NCBI GenBank assembly: GCA_038212095.1
Contig: JBBQUW010000002.1
Location: forward strand, 1 to 64,000
Source: JAICYJ01 sp038212095
Lineage (GTDB): Bacteria; Actinomycetota; Thermoleophilia; Gaiellales; JAICJC01
DNA length: 64,000 bases
Direction of reading: 5' to 3'
Positions within the stretch are counted from its first letter, which is position 1, and each line of letters opens with the position of its first letter. A program made the translations under genes and the position numbers. Under the pieces are notes generated by a model, which saw only the letters and a program-made list of their open reading frames with translations, ran no database searches and was not told the origin of the DNA. Shown in pieces: positions 26,181 through 35,602 of this stretch.

Positions 26181-26204
26181 TGCCCGCTGCTTGCCCAGCG
26201 GGCA
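26181..26204 (+). repeat. Stem-loop in the leuA leader
   Basis: TGCCCGCTG at 26181-26189 and CAGCGGGCA at 26196-26204 form a perfect nine-base-pair stem with a six-base loop. It lies inside the leader transcript just before the leucine codons, and could be one of the alternative pairings of an attenuator. Confidence 0.6.
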
Positions 26205-26214
26205 TCCTGTCGGA

Positions 26215-26271
26215 GTGCTGTCCTCGCTCGCGATCTCGCTTCTCGGCCTCCTGCTGCTCCTCGCCCGCTAG
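26215..26271 (+). CDS. Leucine-rich leader peptide of leuA
   Basis: From a GTG at 26215 the frame reads MLSSLAISLLGLLLLLAR and stops at a TAG at 26269-26271. Nine of 18 residues are leucine, five of them consecutive. The peptide lies 100 bases upstream of leuA and downstream of a good promoter. The same frame extends upstream to an ATG at 26149, giving a 40-residue version that would be nearly leaderless. Such peptides let ribosome stalling at leucine codons control downstream RNA folding when charged tRNA-Leu is scarce. Two hairpins lie between it and leuA: 26292-26308 (GCGCCG/CGGCGC) and 26328-26348 (GGGAGAG/CTCTCCC). Attenuation is inferred from layout. Confidence 0.75.
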   Translation: MLSSLAISLLGLLLLLAR

Positions 26272-26291
26272 GGCGACGGACTTTTCCTCAC

Positions 26292-26348
26292 GCGCCGCCG
26301 GCCGGCGCACACGCACAGGAACCGGACGGGAGAGCTACGTCCTCTCCC
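26292..26348 (+). promoter_or_regulatory. Hairpins between leader peptide and leuA (candidate attenuator)
   Basis: GCGCCG (26292-26297) pairs with CGGCGC (26303-26308). GGGAGAG (26328-26334) pairs with CTCTCCC (26342-26348). The second stem ends nine bases before the GGAGG ribosome site of leuA (26357-26361). No T-run follows, so it may act on translation or by factor-assisted termination. Confidence 0.5.
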
Positions 26349-26371
26349 TCGACAGCTGGAGGCTTGACGCA

Positions 26372-27910
<1,539 letters not shown>

Positions 27911-27959
27911 TGAGATACCCATTCCCCCTGCGAAGACGCCACCCCGAGAGGACACGGCC

Positions 27960-29048
27960 ATGAGCCCCAGCACACGCCCCATCCCGATCGTCGCCTGCCT
28001 GGCCGGCGACGGCATCGGCCCCGAGGTGATGGCCGAGGCAGGCCGCGTGATCGAGGCGATCTCGACGCTGTTTGGCGTGCGCGTCCGGCAGGTGCATCTG
28101 CCGTTCGGCGGCGACGCGATCGACAAGCACGGCGACCCCTTCCCCGCCCACGTGCGGGCGGCCGTGAAGGCCTCCGACGCCGTGCTGCTCGGCGCCGTGG
28201 GCGGCCCGCGGTGGGACGGCTCACAGCGGCGTCCCGAGGAGGGGCTGCTGGGCCTGCGCAAGGAGCTGGACGCGTTCGCCAACCTGCGGCCGGTCCGCCA
28301 CGGCAAGGTCGATCTGATCGTGGTGCGCGAGCTGACCGGCGGCCTCTACTTCGGCAACAAGACGCTCGAGGACGACATCGCCAGTGACGAGTGCACGTAT
28401 ACGCGCGCCCAGGTCGAGCGCGTCGCTCGGTGGGCATTCAAGCTCGCACGGCGTCGCGACGGACGTGTTGTCTCGGTGGACAAGGCGAACGTTCTGGCCA
28501 CCTCCAAGCTGTGGCGGCGAGTGGTCAGCGAGCTGCACCAGACCGAGTATGAGGAGATACGGCTCAGCCACGAGTTGGTCGACTCGTTCGCGATGAACCT
28601 GGCGACCAGGCCCGAGGCCTACGACGTGATCCTGACCGAGAACCTGTTCGGCGACATCCTGTCTGATCTGGCGGCCGCGGTCGGCGGCGGCCTCGGTCTG
28701 GCACCGTCGGCCTCGCTGGGCAGCGAGCCACCCGGCATCTTCGAGCCGGTGCACGGCTCGGCGCCCGACATCGCCGGCCAGGGCGAGGCGAACCCGATCG
28801 CGATGATCCTTTCCGTCTCGATGATGTTCACGCACGGCCTCGGTCGCCGCGATATCGGCCGCGCCATCATGGCCGCCGTGGACGAGGTGCTGCGAGCGGG
28901 GATCGCCACCGCCGACCAGGTCACCGGCGGGCGCGCGTACGCCACCTGGGAGGTCGGCCAGGCCGTCTGCGACGCGCTCTCACACCACTCCAGCGGTGCG
29001 GCGGAGTTCCAGCGAAACCCTCACGGTGAGGTGATCGCCCGTGGATAG
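27960..29048 (+). CDS. leuB: 3-isopropylmalate dehydrogenase
   Basis: This 362-residue NAD-dependent oxidative decarboxylase acts in leucine synthesis. The start is at the ATG at 27960, with GAGAGGA upstream; an open frame to 27747 runs inside leuA and is not used. Signatures: LAGDGIGPEVMAEA at the N-terminus, the NAD/substrate region VRELTGGLYFGNKT, the catalytic Lys in VVSVDKANVLATSKLW, and DVILTENLFGDILSDLAAAVGGGLGLAPSASLG. It lies 49 bases after leuA. The next gene starts inside its last codons. Confidence 0.96.
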   Translation: MSPSTRPIPIVACLAGDGIGPEVMAEAGRVIEAISTLFGVRVRQVHLPFGGDAIDKHGDPFPAHVRAAVKASDAVLLGAVGGPRWDGSQRRPEEGLLGLRKELDAFANLRPVRHGKVDLIVVRELTGGLYFGNKTLEDDIASDECTYTRAQVERVARWAFKLARRRDGRVVSVDKANVLATSKLWRRVVSELHQTEYEEIRLSHELVDSFAMNLATRPEAYDVILTENLFGDILSDLAAAVGGGLGLAPSASLGSEPPGIFEPVHGSAPDIAGQGEANPIAMILSVSMMFTHGLGRRDIGRAIMAAVDEVLRAGIATADQVTGGRAYATWEVGQAVCDALSHHSSGAAEFQRNPHGEVIARG

Positions 29049-30801
29049 CGCAGAGCGCGGCGGCCGCATGACTGGCGCCGAGGCGATCATCCGCTGCCTG
29101 GAGGCAGAGGGCGTGACCGACGTGTTCGGCCTGCCCGGCGGCGCCATCCTGCCCCTGTACGACGCCTGGGCTTCGTGCGAGCACTCGATCCGCCACTACC
29201 TTGTGCGCCACGAGCAGGGCGCCGGCCACATGGCCCAGGGCTACGCCCGCGCCACCGGCAGGGTCGGCGTCGCCATCGCCACCTCCGGCCCCGGTGCCAC
29301 CAACCTGGTGACGCCGATCGCCGACGCCTACCTCGACTCGACGCCGATCGTCTGCATCACCGGCCAGGTGCCGACGCACCTGATCGGCACCGACGCTTTC
29401 CAGGAGGCCGATATCCAGGGCATCACGATGCCGATCGTCAAGCACTCGTGGCTGGTCGACCGAGTCGAGGACATTCCGCGAATCTTCAAGGAGGCGTTCC
29501 ACATCGCGCGCAGCGGCCGGCCGGGCCCGGTGCTGGTCGACGTACCCAAGGACCTGCAGCTGGCCGAGTTCGAGTTCAGCTACCCCCGCCAGGTCGACAT
29601 CCCTGGCTACAAGCCGTCCAAGCACGGCCACCCGAAGCAGATCATCACCGCCGCCGAGGCGATCCTGGCGGCCGAGCGGCCGACCCTGTACCTGGGCGGC
29701 GGCGCGATCAACTCCAACGTCGCCCAGTCCGAGCTGATCAGGGTTGCCGAAGCGGTGCAGATGCCGGTCGTGACCACCTTGCAGGCCAAGGGCGCCTTCC
29801 CCGACTCCCACCCGCTGTGCATAGGGCTTCCCGGCATGCACGGCTCCAAGGCGGCGAACTGGGCGATGAATCGCTGCGACCTGCTGATCGCCTGTGGCGC
29901 CCGCTTCGACGACCGCGTAACCGGCAAGCTCGACCTGTTCGCGCCTGGCGCGAAGGTGATCCACATGGACGTCGACCCGGCTGAGATCGATAAGAATCGG
30001 GCCGCTCAGATCCCGATCGTGGGCTCGCTGGAGCTGGTGGTGCCCAAGCTGGCGGAGGCGCTCGAATCACGATCCAACGGCGGCGCCCCCAAAGCGGCCG
30101 AGTGGCTGGCGACGGTGCAGGGCTGGAAGCGGGAGCATCCCTTCCGCTACCGCAACTCCGCGCCGCTCAAGCCGGAGTACGTGATCGAGCGGCTGCGCGA
30201 CCTGACCGCCGGCCAGGACGTGATCTGGGCGACCGGCGTCGGCCAGCACCAGATGTGGGCCGCGCAGTACCTCGAGATCGACCTGCCCCGCCGCTGGCTG
30301 ACGTCGGGCGGCGCCGGCACGATGGGCTTCGGCGTGCCGGCTGCGATCGGCGCCAAGGTGGGCCGTCCCGAGGCGGTGGTGATCAACATCGACGGCGACG
30401 GCTGCTTCCAGATGACGATGCAGGAGCTGGCTACGGCGAAGATGTACGGCATCGCCGCGATCCACGTGATCATCAACAATGGCTGGCTGGGCATGGTGCG
30501 CCAGTGGCAGGAGCTGTTCCATCAGGAGCGTTACTCCGAGACGCTGCTCGAGAACGATCTGCCGGACTACGTCAAGCTGGCGGAGGCCTTCGGGCTGCCC
30601 GGCTTCCGCTGCGAGACGGTGGACGAGGTGGACGCAGCGATCACCGCCGCGCTCCGGTGCGGCAGCGCATGTGTGGTCGATGCCCGCGTCGACCACGAGG
30701 AGAAGGTGTATCCGATGGTGCCGGCCGGCAGCTCCTCATCCGAGATGATCGACGTCGAGTGGGCCGAAGATGACAACGCCTGGGTCGAGGAGGGCGTTTG
30801 A
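29041..30801 (+). CDS. ilvB: Acetolactate synthase, large catalytic subunit
   Basis: This 586-residue ThDP enzyme makes acetolactate or acetohydroxybutyrate, the first common step to valine, leucine and isoleucine. The three domains are visible: N-terminal Pyr domain with the catalytic Glu in RHEQGAGHMAQGYARATG, the FAD/middle domain, and the ThDP-Mg motif GDGCFQMTMQELATAKMYGI then NNGWLGMVRQW. I chose the GTG at 29041, overlapping leuB by eight bases, because GAGGTG lies upstream; an ATG at 29068 is an alternative. A remarkable hairpin spans its last codons and stop (30789-30824), followed by palindromic repeats before the regulatory-subunit gene ilvN. Confidence 0.95.
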   Translation: MDSAERGGRMTGAEAIIRCLEAEGVTDVFGLPGGAILPLYDAWASCEHSIRHYLVRHEQGAGHMAQGYARATGRVGVAIATSGPGATNLVTPIADAYLDSTPIVCITGQVPTHLIGTDAFQEADIQGITMPIVKHSWLVDRVEDIPRIFKEAFHIARSGRPGPVLVDVPKDLQLAEFEFSYPRQVDIPGYKPSKHGHPKQIITAAEAILAAERPTLYLGGGAINSNVAQSELIRVAEAVQMPVVTTLQAKGAFPDSHPLCIGLPGMHGSKAANWAMNRCDLLIACGARFDDRVTGKLDLFAPGAKVIHMDVDPAEIDKNRAAQIPIVGSLELVVPKLAEALESRSNGGAPKAAEWLATVQGWKREHPFRYRNSAPLKPEYVIERLRDLTAGQDVIWATGVGQHQMWAAQYLEIDLPRRWLTSGGAGTMGFGVPAAIGAKVGRPEAVVINIDGDGCFQMTMQELATAKMYGIAAIHVIINNGWLGMVRQWQELFHQERYSETLLENDLPDYVKLAEAFGLPGFRCETVDEVDAAITAALRCGSACVVDARVDHEEKVYPMVPAGSSSSEMIDVEWAEDDNAWVEEGV

Positions 30802-30824
30802 TGGGTACTCATCAAACGCCCTCC
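30789..30824 (+). repeat. 15-bp stem-loop spanning the ilvB stop codon
   Basis: GGAGGGCGTTTGATG at 30789-30803 pairs perfectly with CATCAAACGCCCTCC at 30810-30824, with a six-base loop. The TGA stop of ilvB (30799-30801) lies inside the stem. It could act as a partial terminator or protect the ilvB message from 3' decay. Confidence 0.8.
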
Positions 30825-30825
30825 C

Positions 30826-30849
30826 GGTGCCAGACTTCAGTCTGGCACC
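30826..30849. repeat. Palindromic element, variant of the GGTGCC family
   Basis: GGTGCCAGACT at 30826-30836 and AGTCTGGCACC at 30839-30849 form an 11-bp stem around two bases. It shares the GGTGCCAG start of the palindromes at 30927, 34108, 39552 and 41549-41833 but differs in the centre. Confidence 0.7.
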
Positions 30850-30926
30850 CCCATGCCGCGACGCCACGAGTACGACAAGCATCCATGCGAATGCACCATC
30901 GGCACGATCGCCCCACGCAGGGCGAT

Positions 30927-30961
30927 GGTGCCTGGCACCGCGTTCCGCGGTGCCAGGCACC
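30927..30961. repeat. Double GGTGCC palindrome (16-bp stem-loop) between ilvB and ilvN
   Basis: GGTGCCTGGCACCGCG at 30927-30942 and CGCGGTGCCAGGCACC at 30946-30961 are perfect inverted copies with a TTC loop. Each arm itself contains the palindrome GGTGCC(A/T)GGCACC, so the site can fold as one long or two small hairpins. The 181-base gap between ilvB and ilvN is otherwise non-coding. Confidence 0.85.
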
Positions 30962-30982
30962 CAGCCACGATCGGAGCACCCG

Positions 30983-31495
30983 ATGACCCACCACACCCTG
31001 TCCGTGCTGGTCGAGAACCGACCCGGCGTGCTCACGCGCTGCGCCGGGCTGTTCGCCCGGCGTGGATTCAACATCGACTCGCTCGCGGTCGGCACCACCG
31101 AGGATCCCCGCCGCAGCCGGATCACGATCCGGGTTGCATGCGAGCAGCACTCGATCGAGCAGGTCGTCAAGCAGCTCTACAAGCTGGTGGATGTGCTCAA
31201 GGTGCAGGAGCTGGATCGCACCGCGGTCGAGCTCGAACTGCTGATGATCAAGGTCACCAGCGCTCCCGACCGCCGGCCCGAGATCATCTCGCTGGCCGAG
31301 GTGTTCGAGGCCAAGGTGGTCGACGTCGGCCCCGAGGCGGTGACCTTCTCGTGCGTTTCCGGCCCCGACCGGCTGCAGGCGCTGGAGGAGCTGATGGAAC
31401 CGTACGGCATCAGAGAGCTGGTGCGCACGGGCAGGATCGCGCTCGACCGTGACGGCGAGCTCGGAAAACGTAAGCGAATGCGCGTCGTCGCGTAA
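30983..31495 (+). CDS. ilvN: Acetolactate synthase, small regulatory subunit
   Basis: The 170-residue subunit binds IlvB and gives valine sensitivity. It has an N-terminal ACT domain (residues 3-78: HTLSVLVENRPGVLTRCAGLFARRGFNIDSLAVG) and the ALS_ss_C domain (about 82-160: ELELLMIKV through VDVGPEAVTFSCVSG). Length fits the short bacterial form. The ATG at 30983 has CGGAG six bases upstream. The open frame back to 30770 runs through palindromic repeats and is not coding. The TAA stop overlaps the AAGGAG ribosome site of ilvC, which implies coupled translation. Confidence 0.95.
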   Translation: MTHHTLSVLVENRPGVLTRCAGLFARRGFNIDSLAVGTTEDPRRSRITIRVACEQHSIEQVVKQLYKLVDVLKVQELDRTAVELELLMIKVTSAPDRRPEIISLAEVFEAKVVDVGPEAVTFSCVSGPDRLQALEELMEPYGIRELVRTGRIALDRDGELGKRKRMRVVA

Positions 31496-31505
31496 GGAGA
31501 GCTCA

Positions 31506-32519
31506 ATGGCAACGATCCACTACGAGTCAGACTGCGATCCCACCGCCCTCAGCGGCAAGACGATCGCCGTGATCGGGTACGGCAGCCAGGGCCATGCCCA
31601 CGCCCTCAACAACCACGACTCCGGCAACAGCGTGGTGGTGGGCGCGCGGCCCGACTCGCGGGCATGGAACGCCGCCTCGGCCGACGGCCTGCCGGTGGCG
31701 ACCGTGGCCGAGGCCACCCGCCAGGGCGACATCGTGATGGTGCTGGTGCCCGACCACATCCAGGCAGGGCTCTACCGCGACGAGATCGCTCCCAACCTGC
31801 GCCCCGGCGCGATGCTGATGTTCGCGCACGGTTTCAACATCCGCTTCGGCGGCATCACGCCCTCGACCGACGTTGACGTGGCGATGATCGCTCCCAAAGG
31901 CCCGGGACACCTCGTCCGCCGGCAGTACGTGGACGGGATCGGCGTACCCGGACTGATCGCGGTGCACCAGGATGCCACCGGCAACGCCCGCGCGCTCGCT
32001 CTGGCATATGGCCACGGCATCGGCTGCGCCCGCGGCGGGCTGATCGAGACGACCTTCACCGAGGAGACTGAGACCGACCTGTTCGGCGAGCAGGCCGTGC
32101 TGTGCGGCGGCACGACGCAGCTCGTGAAGATGGGATTCGAGACGCTGGTCGAGGCTGGCTACCAGCCGGAGATCGCCTACTTTGAGTGCCTGCACGAGCT
32201 GAAGCTGATCGTCGACCTGATGTGGGAGGGCGGGCTGGCGGGAATGCGGTACTCGATCTCGGACACCGCCGAGTACGGCGACCTGACGCGCGGCCCGAAG
32301 GTGATCGACGCTCAGGTGCGCGAGAACATGCGCAAGATCCTGAAGGACATCCAGGACGGTGAGTTCGCCCACGAGATGATGGCCGAGGAGGAGTCCGGAC
32401 GGCCGAACTTCGAGCGGCTGCGCGCGGAGAACGCCGACCACCAGATCGAGCAGGTCGGCAAGCGGCTGCGCGACATGATGCCGTGGATCGGCCGCAAGGC
32501 AGTCAAGCCCGGCGTCTGA
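31506..32519 (+). CDS. ilvC: Ketol-acid reductoisomerase
   Basis: This 337-residue NAD(P)H-dependent enzyme converts acetolactate to dihydroxyisovalerate. The N-terminal Rossmann motif is IAVIGYGSQGHAHALNNHDSG. The catalytic domain has the Mg-binding LFGEQAVLCGG (Asp and Glu nearby) and YFECLHELKLIVDLMWEGGL. Class I length. The cofactor loop reads GARPDSRAW; an Arg and a Ser after the second strand suggest NADPH use, by family rule. AAGGAG precedes the ATG. It is the last ilv gene of this run, 19 bases before an exoribonuclease gene. Confidence 0.96.
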   Translation: MATIHYESDCDPTALSGKTIAVIGYGSQGHAHALNNHDSGNSVVVGARPDSRAWNAASADGLPVATVAEATRQGDIVMVLVPDHIQAGLYRDEIAPNLRPGAMLMFAHGFNIRFGGITPSTDVDVAMIAPKGPGHLVRRQYVDGIGVPGLIAVHQDATGNARALALAYGHGIGCARGGLIETTFTEETETDLFGEQAVLCGGTTQLVKMGFETLVEAGYQPEIAYFECLHELKLIVDLMWEGGLAGMRYSISDTAEYGDLTRGPKVIDAQVRENMRKILKDIQDGEFAHEMMAEEESGRPNFERLRAENADHQIEQVGKRLRDMMPWIGRKAVKPGV

Positions 32520-32538
32520 CGGCAGCGGCCAGCTCGCC

Positions 32539-33924
32539 ATGCCCCGCCGATACATCCGCCGCGCGGCCGCGGCTCCCGATCCGCTGCGCGCGGACTTCGA
32601 GCGCATCAGACACGAGTTCGACCTGCCCGAGCAGTTCGGCGACGCCACGCTGCAGCGAGCAGAGCAGGCGGCCGCCGGGCCGTGGCCGCGCGACGGGCGC
32701 GACGACCTGCGCGCTCTGCGCTTCGTCACGATCGATCCGCCCGGCTCGATGGACCTCGACCAGGCGATGCTGCTGGAACGGCTCGGCGACGGCTTTCTGG
32801 TGCGCTACGCGATCGCCGACGTTGCGGCGTTCGTCACCGCCGGCGACGCCGTCGACCAGGAGGCGTGGCGGCGCGGGCAGACGATCTACTGCCCAGACGA
32901 GCGGGTGCCGCTATATCCGCCCGCACTCGGCGAGGGAGCGGCCAGCCTGCTCCCCGACCAGGAGCGGCCGGCGCTGGTGTTCTCGATCGAGCTGGACGCA
33001 GCCGGCCGGCAGACGTCGGCCCGCGTCGACCGGGCGATCGTGTGCAGCCACGCCCGGCTGGCCTACGGGGAGGCTGAGATCCCGCTACTCGAGCAGGTGG
33101 GTACGCTGCGCATGGCGCTGGCCCATGCTCGCGGCGCGGTCACGCTGAACGCGCCCGCCCAGTCGGTGGTCGCCGACGCCAGCAGCGATTGCGGATATCG
33201 GCTCGAGCTGGAACGGCGACGGCCGGACGAGGACTGGAATGCCGAGATCTCGCTGCTGGCCGGGATGGCCGCCGCCGGACTGATGGCGCAGGGGCGCCTC
33301 GGCCTGCTTCGGACGATGGGCGGCGCCGACAGCTACCGGGTGACGCAGCTGCGGGCAGCCGCCAAGGGGCTCGGCGTACCCTGGCCCGACAACGTCGGCT
33401 ATCCAGAGTTCGTCACCGCCCTCGACCCGGCACAGCCGCATCAGGCGGCCCTGCTGGAGGAGGCCCGCGGCGTGATGGGCCATGCCGGCTACACCTTCTT
33501 CGACGGCGCTCCCCCAGCCGGCACCGAGCATGCCGGCATCGCCGCCCGCTACGCCCACACCACCGCGCCACTGCGCCGGCTGGCCGACCGCTACGTGCTC
33601 GACCTGCTGGCGGGCGCCGGCGATCGCGCGGCGCTGGCCCGGCTGCCGGAGGTGATGGCCGAGTCGGGCCAGCGGGCCGGGCAGGTGGAGCGCGCGATCA
33701 TCGACGACGTCGAGACGCGGCTGCTCGAGCACCGGATCGGTGAACGATTTGCGGCCGTGGCCCTCGAGAACGACCGGCGTGGCAGCGTGATCCGGATCGC
33801 CGATCCACCGGTGCGCGCGCGTCTGCACGCCGATCCGCCTCCGGCAGCCGGCGACACGCTGAACGTCGAGCTGGTGCGCGCCGATCCGGCCTCGCGCTCG
33901 CTCGAGTTCCGGCTGTCAGCCTGA
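32539..33924 (+). CDS. RNB-domain 3'-5' exoribonuclease (RNase II family)
   Basis: The 461-residue protein is essentially a bare RNB catalytic domain. The metal-binding opening RFVTIDPPGSMDLDQAMLLERL carries the clustered aspartates. The distal active-site motif is GIAARYAHTTAPLRRLADRYVLDLLAG, with its conserved Arg pair. The N-terminal cold-shock domains of RNase II/R are missing or reduced to about 50 residues, and only a short C-terminal tail (about 420-461) replaces S1. This is shorter than E. coli RNase II (644), but such compact forms are usual in actinobacteria. It follows ilvC after 19 bases and is probably co-transcribed. A functional link to amino-acid synthesis is not evident. Confidence 0.88.
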   Translation: MPRRYIRRAAAAPDPLRADFERIRHEFDLPEQFGDATLQRAEQAAAGPWPRDGRDDLRALRFVTIDPPGSMDLDQAMLLERLGDGFLVRYAIADVAAFVTAGDAVDQEAWRRGQTIYCPDERVPLYPPALGEGAASLLPDQERPALVFSIELDAAGRQTSARVDRAIVCSHARLAYGEAEIPLLEQVGTLRMALAHARGAVTLNAPAQSVVADASSDCGYRLELERRRPDEDWNAEISLLAGMAAAGLMAQGRLGLLRTMGGADSYRVTQLRAAAKGLGVPWPDNVGYPEFVTALDPAQPHQAALLEEARGVMGHAGYTFFDGAPPAGTEHAGIAARYAHTTAPLRRLADRYVLDLLAGAGDRAALARLPEVMAESGQRAGQVERAIIDDVETRLLEHRIGERFAAVALENDRRGSVIRIADPPVRARLHADPPPAAGDTLNVELVRADPASRSLEFRLSA

Positions 33925-33961
33925 GCCTTCCCGACGGCTCGCCGAACAGCGGGCGCAGTGC

Positions 33962-33979
33962 AACCCGATCGCGCGGGTT
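33962..33979. terminator. Small hairpin between convergent genes
   Basis: AACCCG at 33962-33967 and CGGGTT at 33974-33979 pair around ATCGCG, between the exoribonuclease stop and the stop of the minus-strand hypothetical gene. Six base pairs only, so support is modest. Confidence 0.4.
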
Positions 33980-34392
33980 CAGCCGCCGGCGCGGGCCGCC
34001 TCGGCCAGCTCCACGTAGCAGTCGAGCTCCCCGGGCGAGGTGTTCTCGATCCCGTTCAGGGTGATCTGCAGCTGCAGGCCGAGCACGCGGCAGGGCAGGT
34101 CGCTGACGGTGCCTGGCACCGAGAGGGTGAACTGCACCAGCTGCTCACCGCTCTCCTCGCCCACCACGCGGTAGATCCAGCGCATCGTTCCCTCCGCCCC
34201 ATCCACCTGCCACCCAAACACCGACAGCCGCTCGCCGGCGCGCTCTGCGTCAGTCATCGGCGAGTCCATCAGCCCACGGATGATGCCGGTGATGGTGCCG
34301 TCCCCGGCCGTGTTACCGCGATGCGCCTTGATCAACGCGGGCAACAGCAGTGGCTCTCGGAATGCGGGGATCGACTCGGCGTCGGAAGACAC
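33979..34392 (-). CDS. Hypothetical protein
   Basis: I do not recognise this 137-residue cytoplasmic protein. It has no signal or membrane segment. Predicted character is mixed alpha/beta, with an N-terminal helical part (LLLPALIKAHRGNTAGDGTI) and a C-terminal half rich in beta strand (MRWIYRVV through CRVLGLQLQITLNG). A copy of the GGTGCC palindrome (34108-34120) lies inside the coding sequence and encodes SVPGT, so the repeat has been accommodated in frame. Codon use is ordinary for the region. It is convergent with the exoribonuclease and divergent from the lipid-modification genes. Confidence 0.6.
   Translation of the reverse strand: MSSDAESIPAFREPLLLPALIKAHRGNTAGDGTITGIIRGLMDSPMTDAERAGERLSVFGWQVDGAEGTMRWIYRVVGEESGEQLVQFTLSVPGTVSDLPCRVLGLQLQITLNGIENTSPGELDCYVELAEAARAGG
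34108..34120. repeat. GGTGCC palindrome inside a coding sequence
   Basis: GGTGCCTGGCACC is a perfect odd-length palindrome, identical to the core of the elements at 30927 and 41666. It is the only copy I saw within a gene I accept as coding. Confidence 0.7.
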
Positions 34393-34545
34393 GGCTCGCT
34401 CCAGAACGGGTGCTGTTCAAGGGTACGGACGTATCCGCGCTCTGAACACCCCCAGATGGTGGAGATCGGCGAACCGATCCGTCACGACACGCGAACAACC
34501 GACGCCATCACCCCGCCTGACCACAGCTGTAGCATCACCGAGACC

Positions 34546-35241
34546 GTGAGAGACGCCGGCGCGACCCCGCAACTCCTGACGCTCGCGCCGCGAGGCGCGG
34601 TGCGTGGAGTGACGCTGCTCGCCCACGGCGGCCGCAGCAAGAGCGTATCGCCCGGCTCGCGGCTCCAGGCGCCGGCGATCCGCATGTACCCGTTCATGCT
34701 CGGCGTGCACGCAGAGGGCCGCGGACCCGGAATCGCGACCTGCCAGCTGCGCTACCGGGTGCGCGGCTACAACGACGGCGACCCGGTGGCGGACGTGCGC
34801 TGGGCACTTGAGGAGATCGCCCGCCGCCATGGCGACGTACCGATCTGCCTTGTCGGCCACTCGATGGGTGGGCGTTCGGTCCTGCGGGCGGCCGGCGCCG
34901 ACAACGTGCGGGCGGTGGCGGCGCTCGCTCCCTGGCTGCCTCCGGGCGAGCCGGTCGATCAGCTGGCCGGGCGCAGCGTCGTGATCGCCCACGGCGAGCG
35001 CGATCGCGTCACCGACCCGGCCGGCTCGCTCGAGTTCGCGCTGCGCGGCAGGCAGGTGACCGATCGGCTGTGCCGGTTCGAGGTCGCCCGCTCGGGCCAT
35101 GCGATGCTGGAGCGATTCTGGCTGTGGCAGCAGCTGGTGCGTCAGGTCGCGATGGCTGCGCTGGGAGCCGAGCCGTGGAGCGAGCCGATACGGGCCGGGT
35201 TCGCGCTGCGCGACGAGCAGGCATGCAGGATCGCCCTGTGA
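34546..35241 (+). CDS. Alpha/beta hydrolase family protein
   Basis: The 231-residue hydrolase has the oxyanion segment TLLAHGGRS near residue 24 and the nucleophile elbow LVGHSMGG with Ser106. A late HGERDRVTDP and SGHAML supply the likely Asp and His of the triad. Substrate is unknown; small size suggests an esterase or thioesterase. I chose the GTG at 34546; a TAGCAT box lies ten bases upstream and no ribosome site is seen. The next gene begins as its stop is read (GTGA), so it probably heads the lipid-modification operon that runs to 39532. Confidence 0.8.
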   Translation: MRDAGATPQLLTLAPRGAVRGVTLLAHGGRSKSVSPGSRLQAPAIRMYPFMLGVHAEGRGPGIATCQLRYRVRGYNDGDPVADVRWALEEIARRHGDVPICLVGHSMGGRSVLRAAGADNVRAVAALAPWLPPGEPVDQLAGRSVVIAHGERDRVTDPAGSLEFALRGRQVTDRLCRFEVARSGHAMLERFWLWQQLVRQVAMAALGAEPWSEPIRAGFALRDEQACRIAL

Positions 35242-35600
35242 TCTGGTTTCCCCGCATCGTCGGCATCCTGACCGCCCTCTACGGGCTGTCTGCGATCGCA
35301 CGGCCGGACGTGATCGCGCGCCACGGCGAGCTGGACAGCCCCGACCAGCGCCGCTCGGCCGTCGCGCTGCTGTCGGCGATCATCGGCGTCCGCGACCTCG
35401 TCTCGGGTGTCGCGATCGTCGTCGCTCCCTGCGGCGGGGTGCTGCTGGCGGCGCTGACCGCGCGGGTGGCGTTCGACGGCGGTGATGCGGTGGTGTTCGG
35501 CCGACTGCTGCCCACGCCACGGGCGCGGCGGAAGATCGCAGGCGTCGCGCTGGGGTGGGGCGGCATCTCCGCGCTCTCGATGATCTGGGCGGGGTGCTGA
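35238..35600 (+). CDS. Small four-helix membrane protein (DUF4267-like)
   Basis: The 120-residue product has four predicted membrane segments: IVGILTALYGLSAIA, VALLSAIIGVRDLVSGVAIVVA, GVLLAALTARVAFDGGDAVVF and GVALGWGGISALSMIWAGC. The layout, with a conserved GVRD and an Asp-rich third helix, resembles DUF4267 proteins, whose function is unknown. The GTG at 35238 overlaps the previous TGA; an in-frame ATG at 35223 is possible. It lies in a chain of overlapping genes for fatty-acid or membrane lipid modification, so a role at the membrane is likely but unproven. Confidence 0.65.
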   Translation: MIWFPRIVGILTALYGLSAIARPDVIARHGELDSPDQRRSAVALLSAIIGVRDLVSGVAIVVAPCGGVLLAALTARVAFDGGDAVVFGRLLPTPRARRKIAGVALGWGGISALSMIWAGC

Positions 35601-35602
35601 CG

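Noticed and set aside
30931..30945. TGGCACCGCG between ilvB and ilvN, matching the T-box antiterminator sequence
   Set aside because: The match is fully explained by the GGTGCC palindrome, whose core recurs at 41666 without any T-box gene. No stem I or specifier loop could be drawn upstream.
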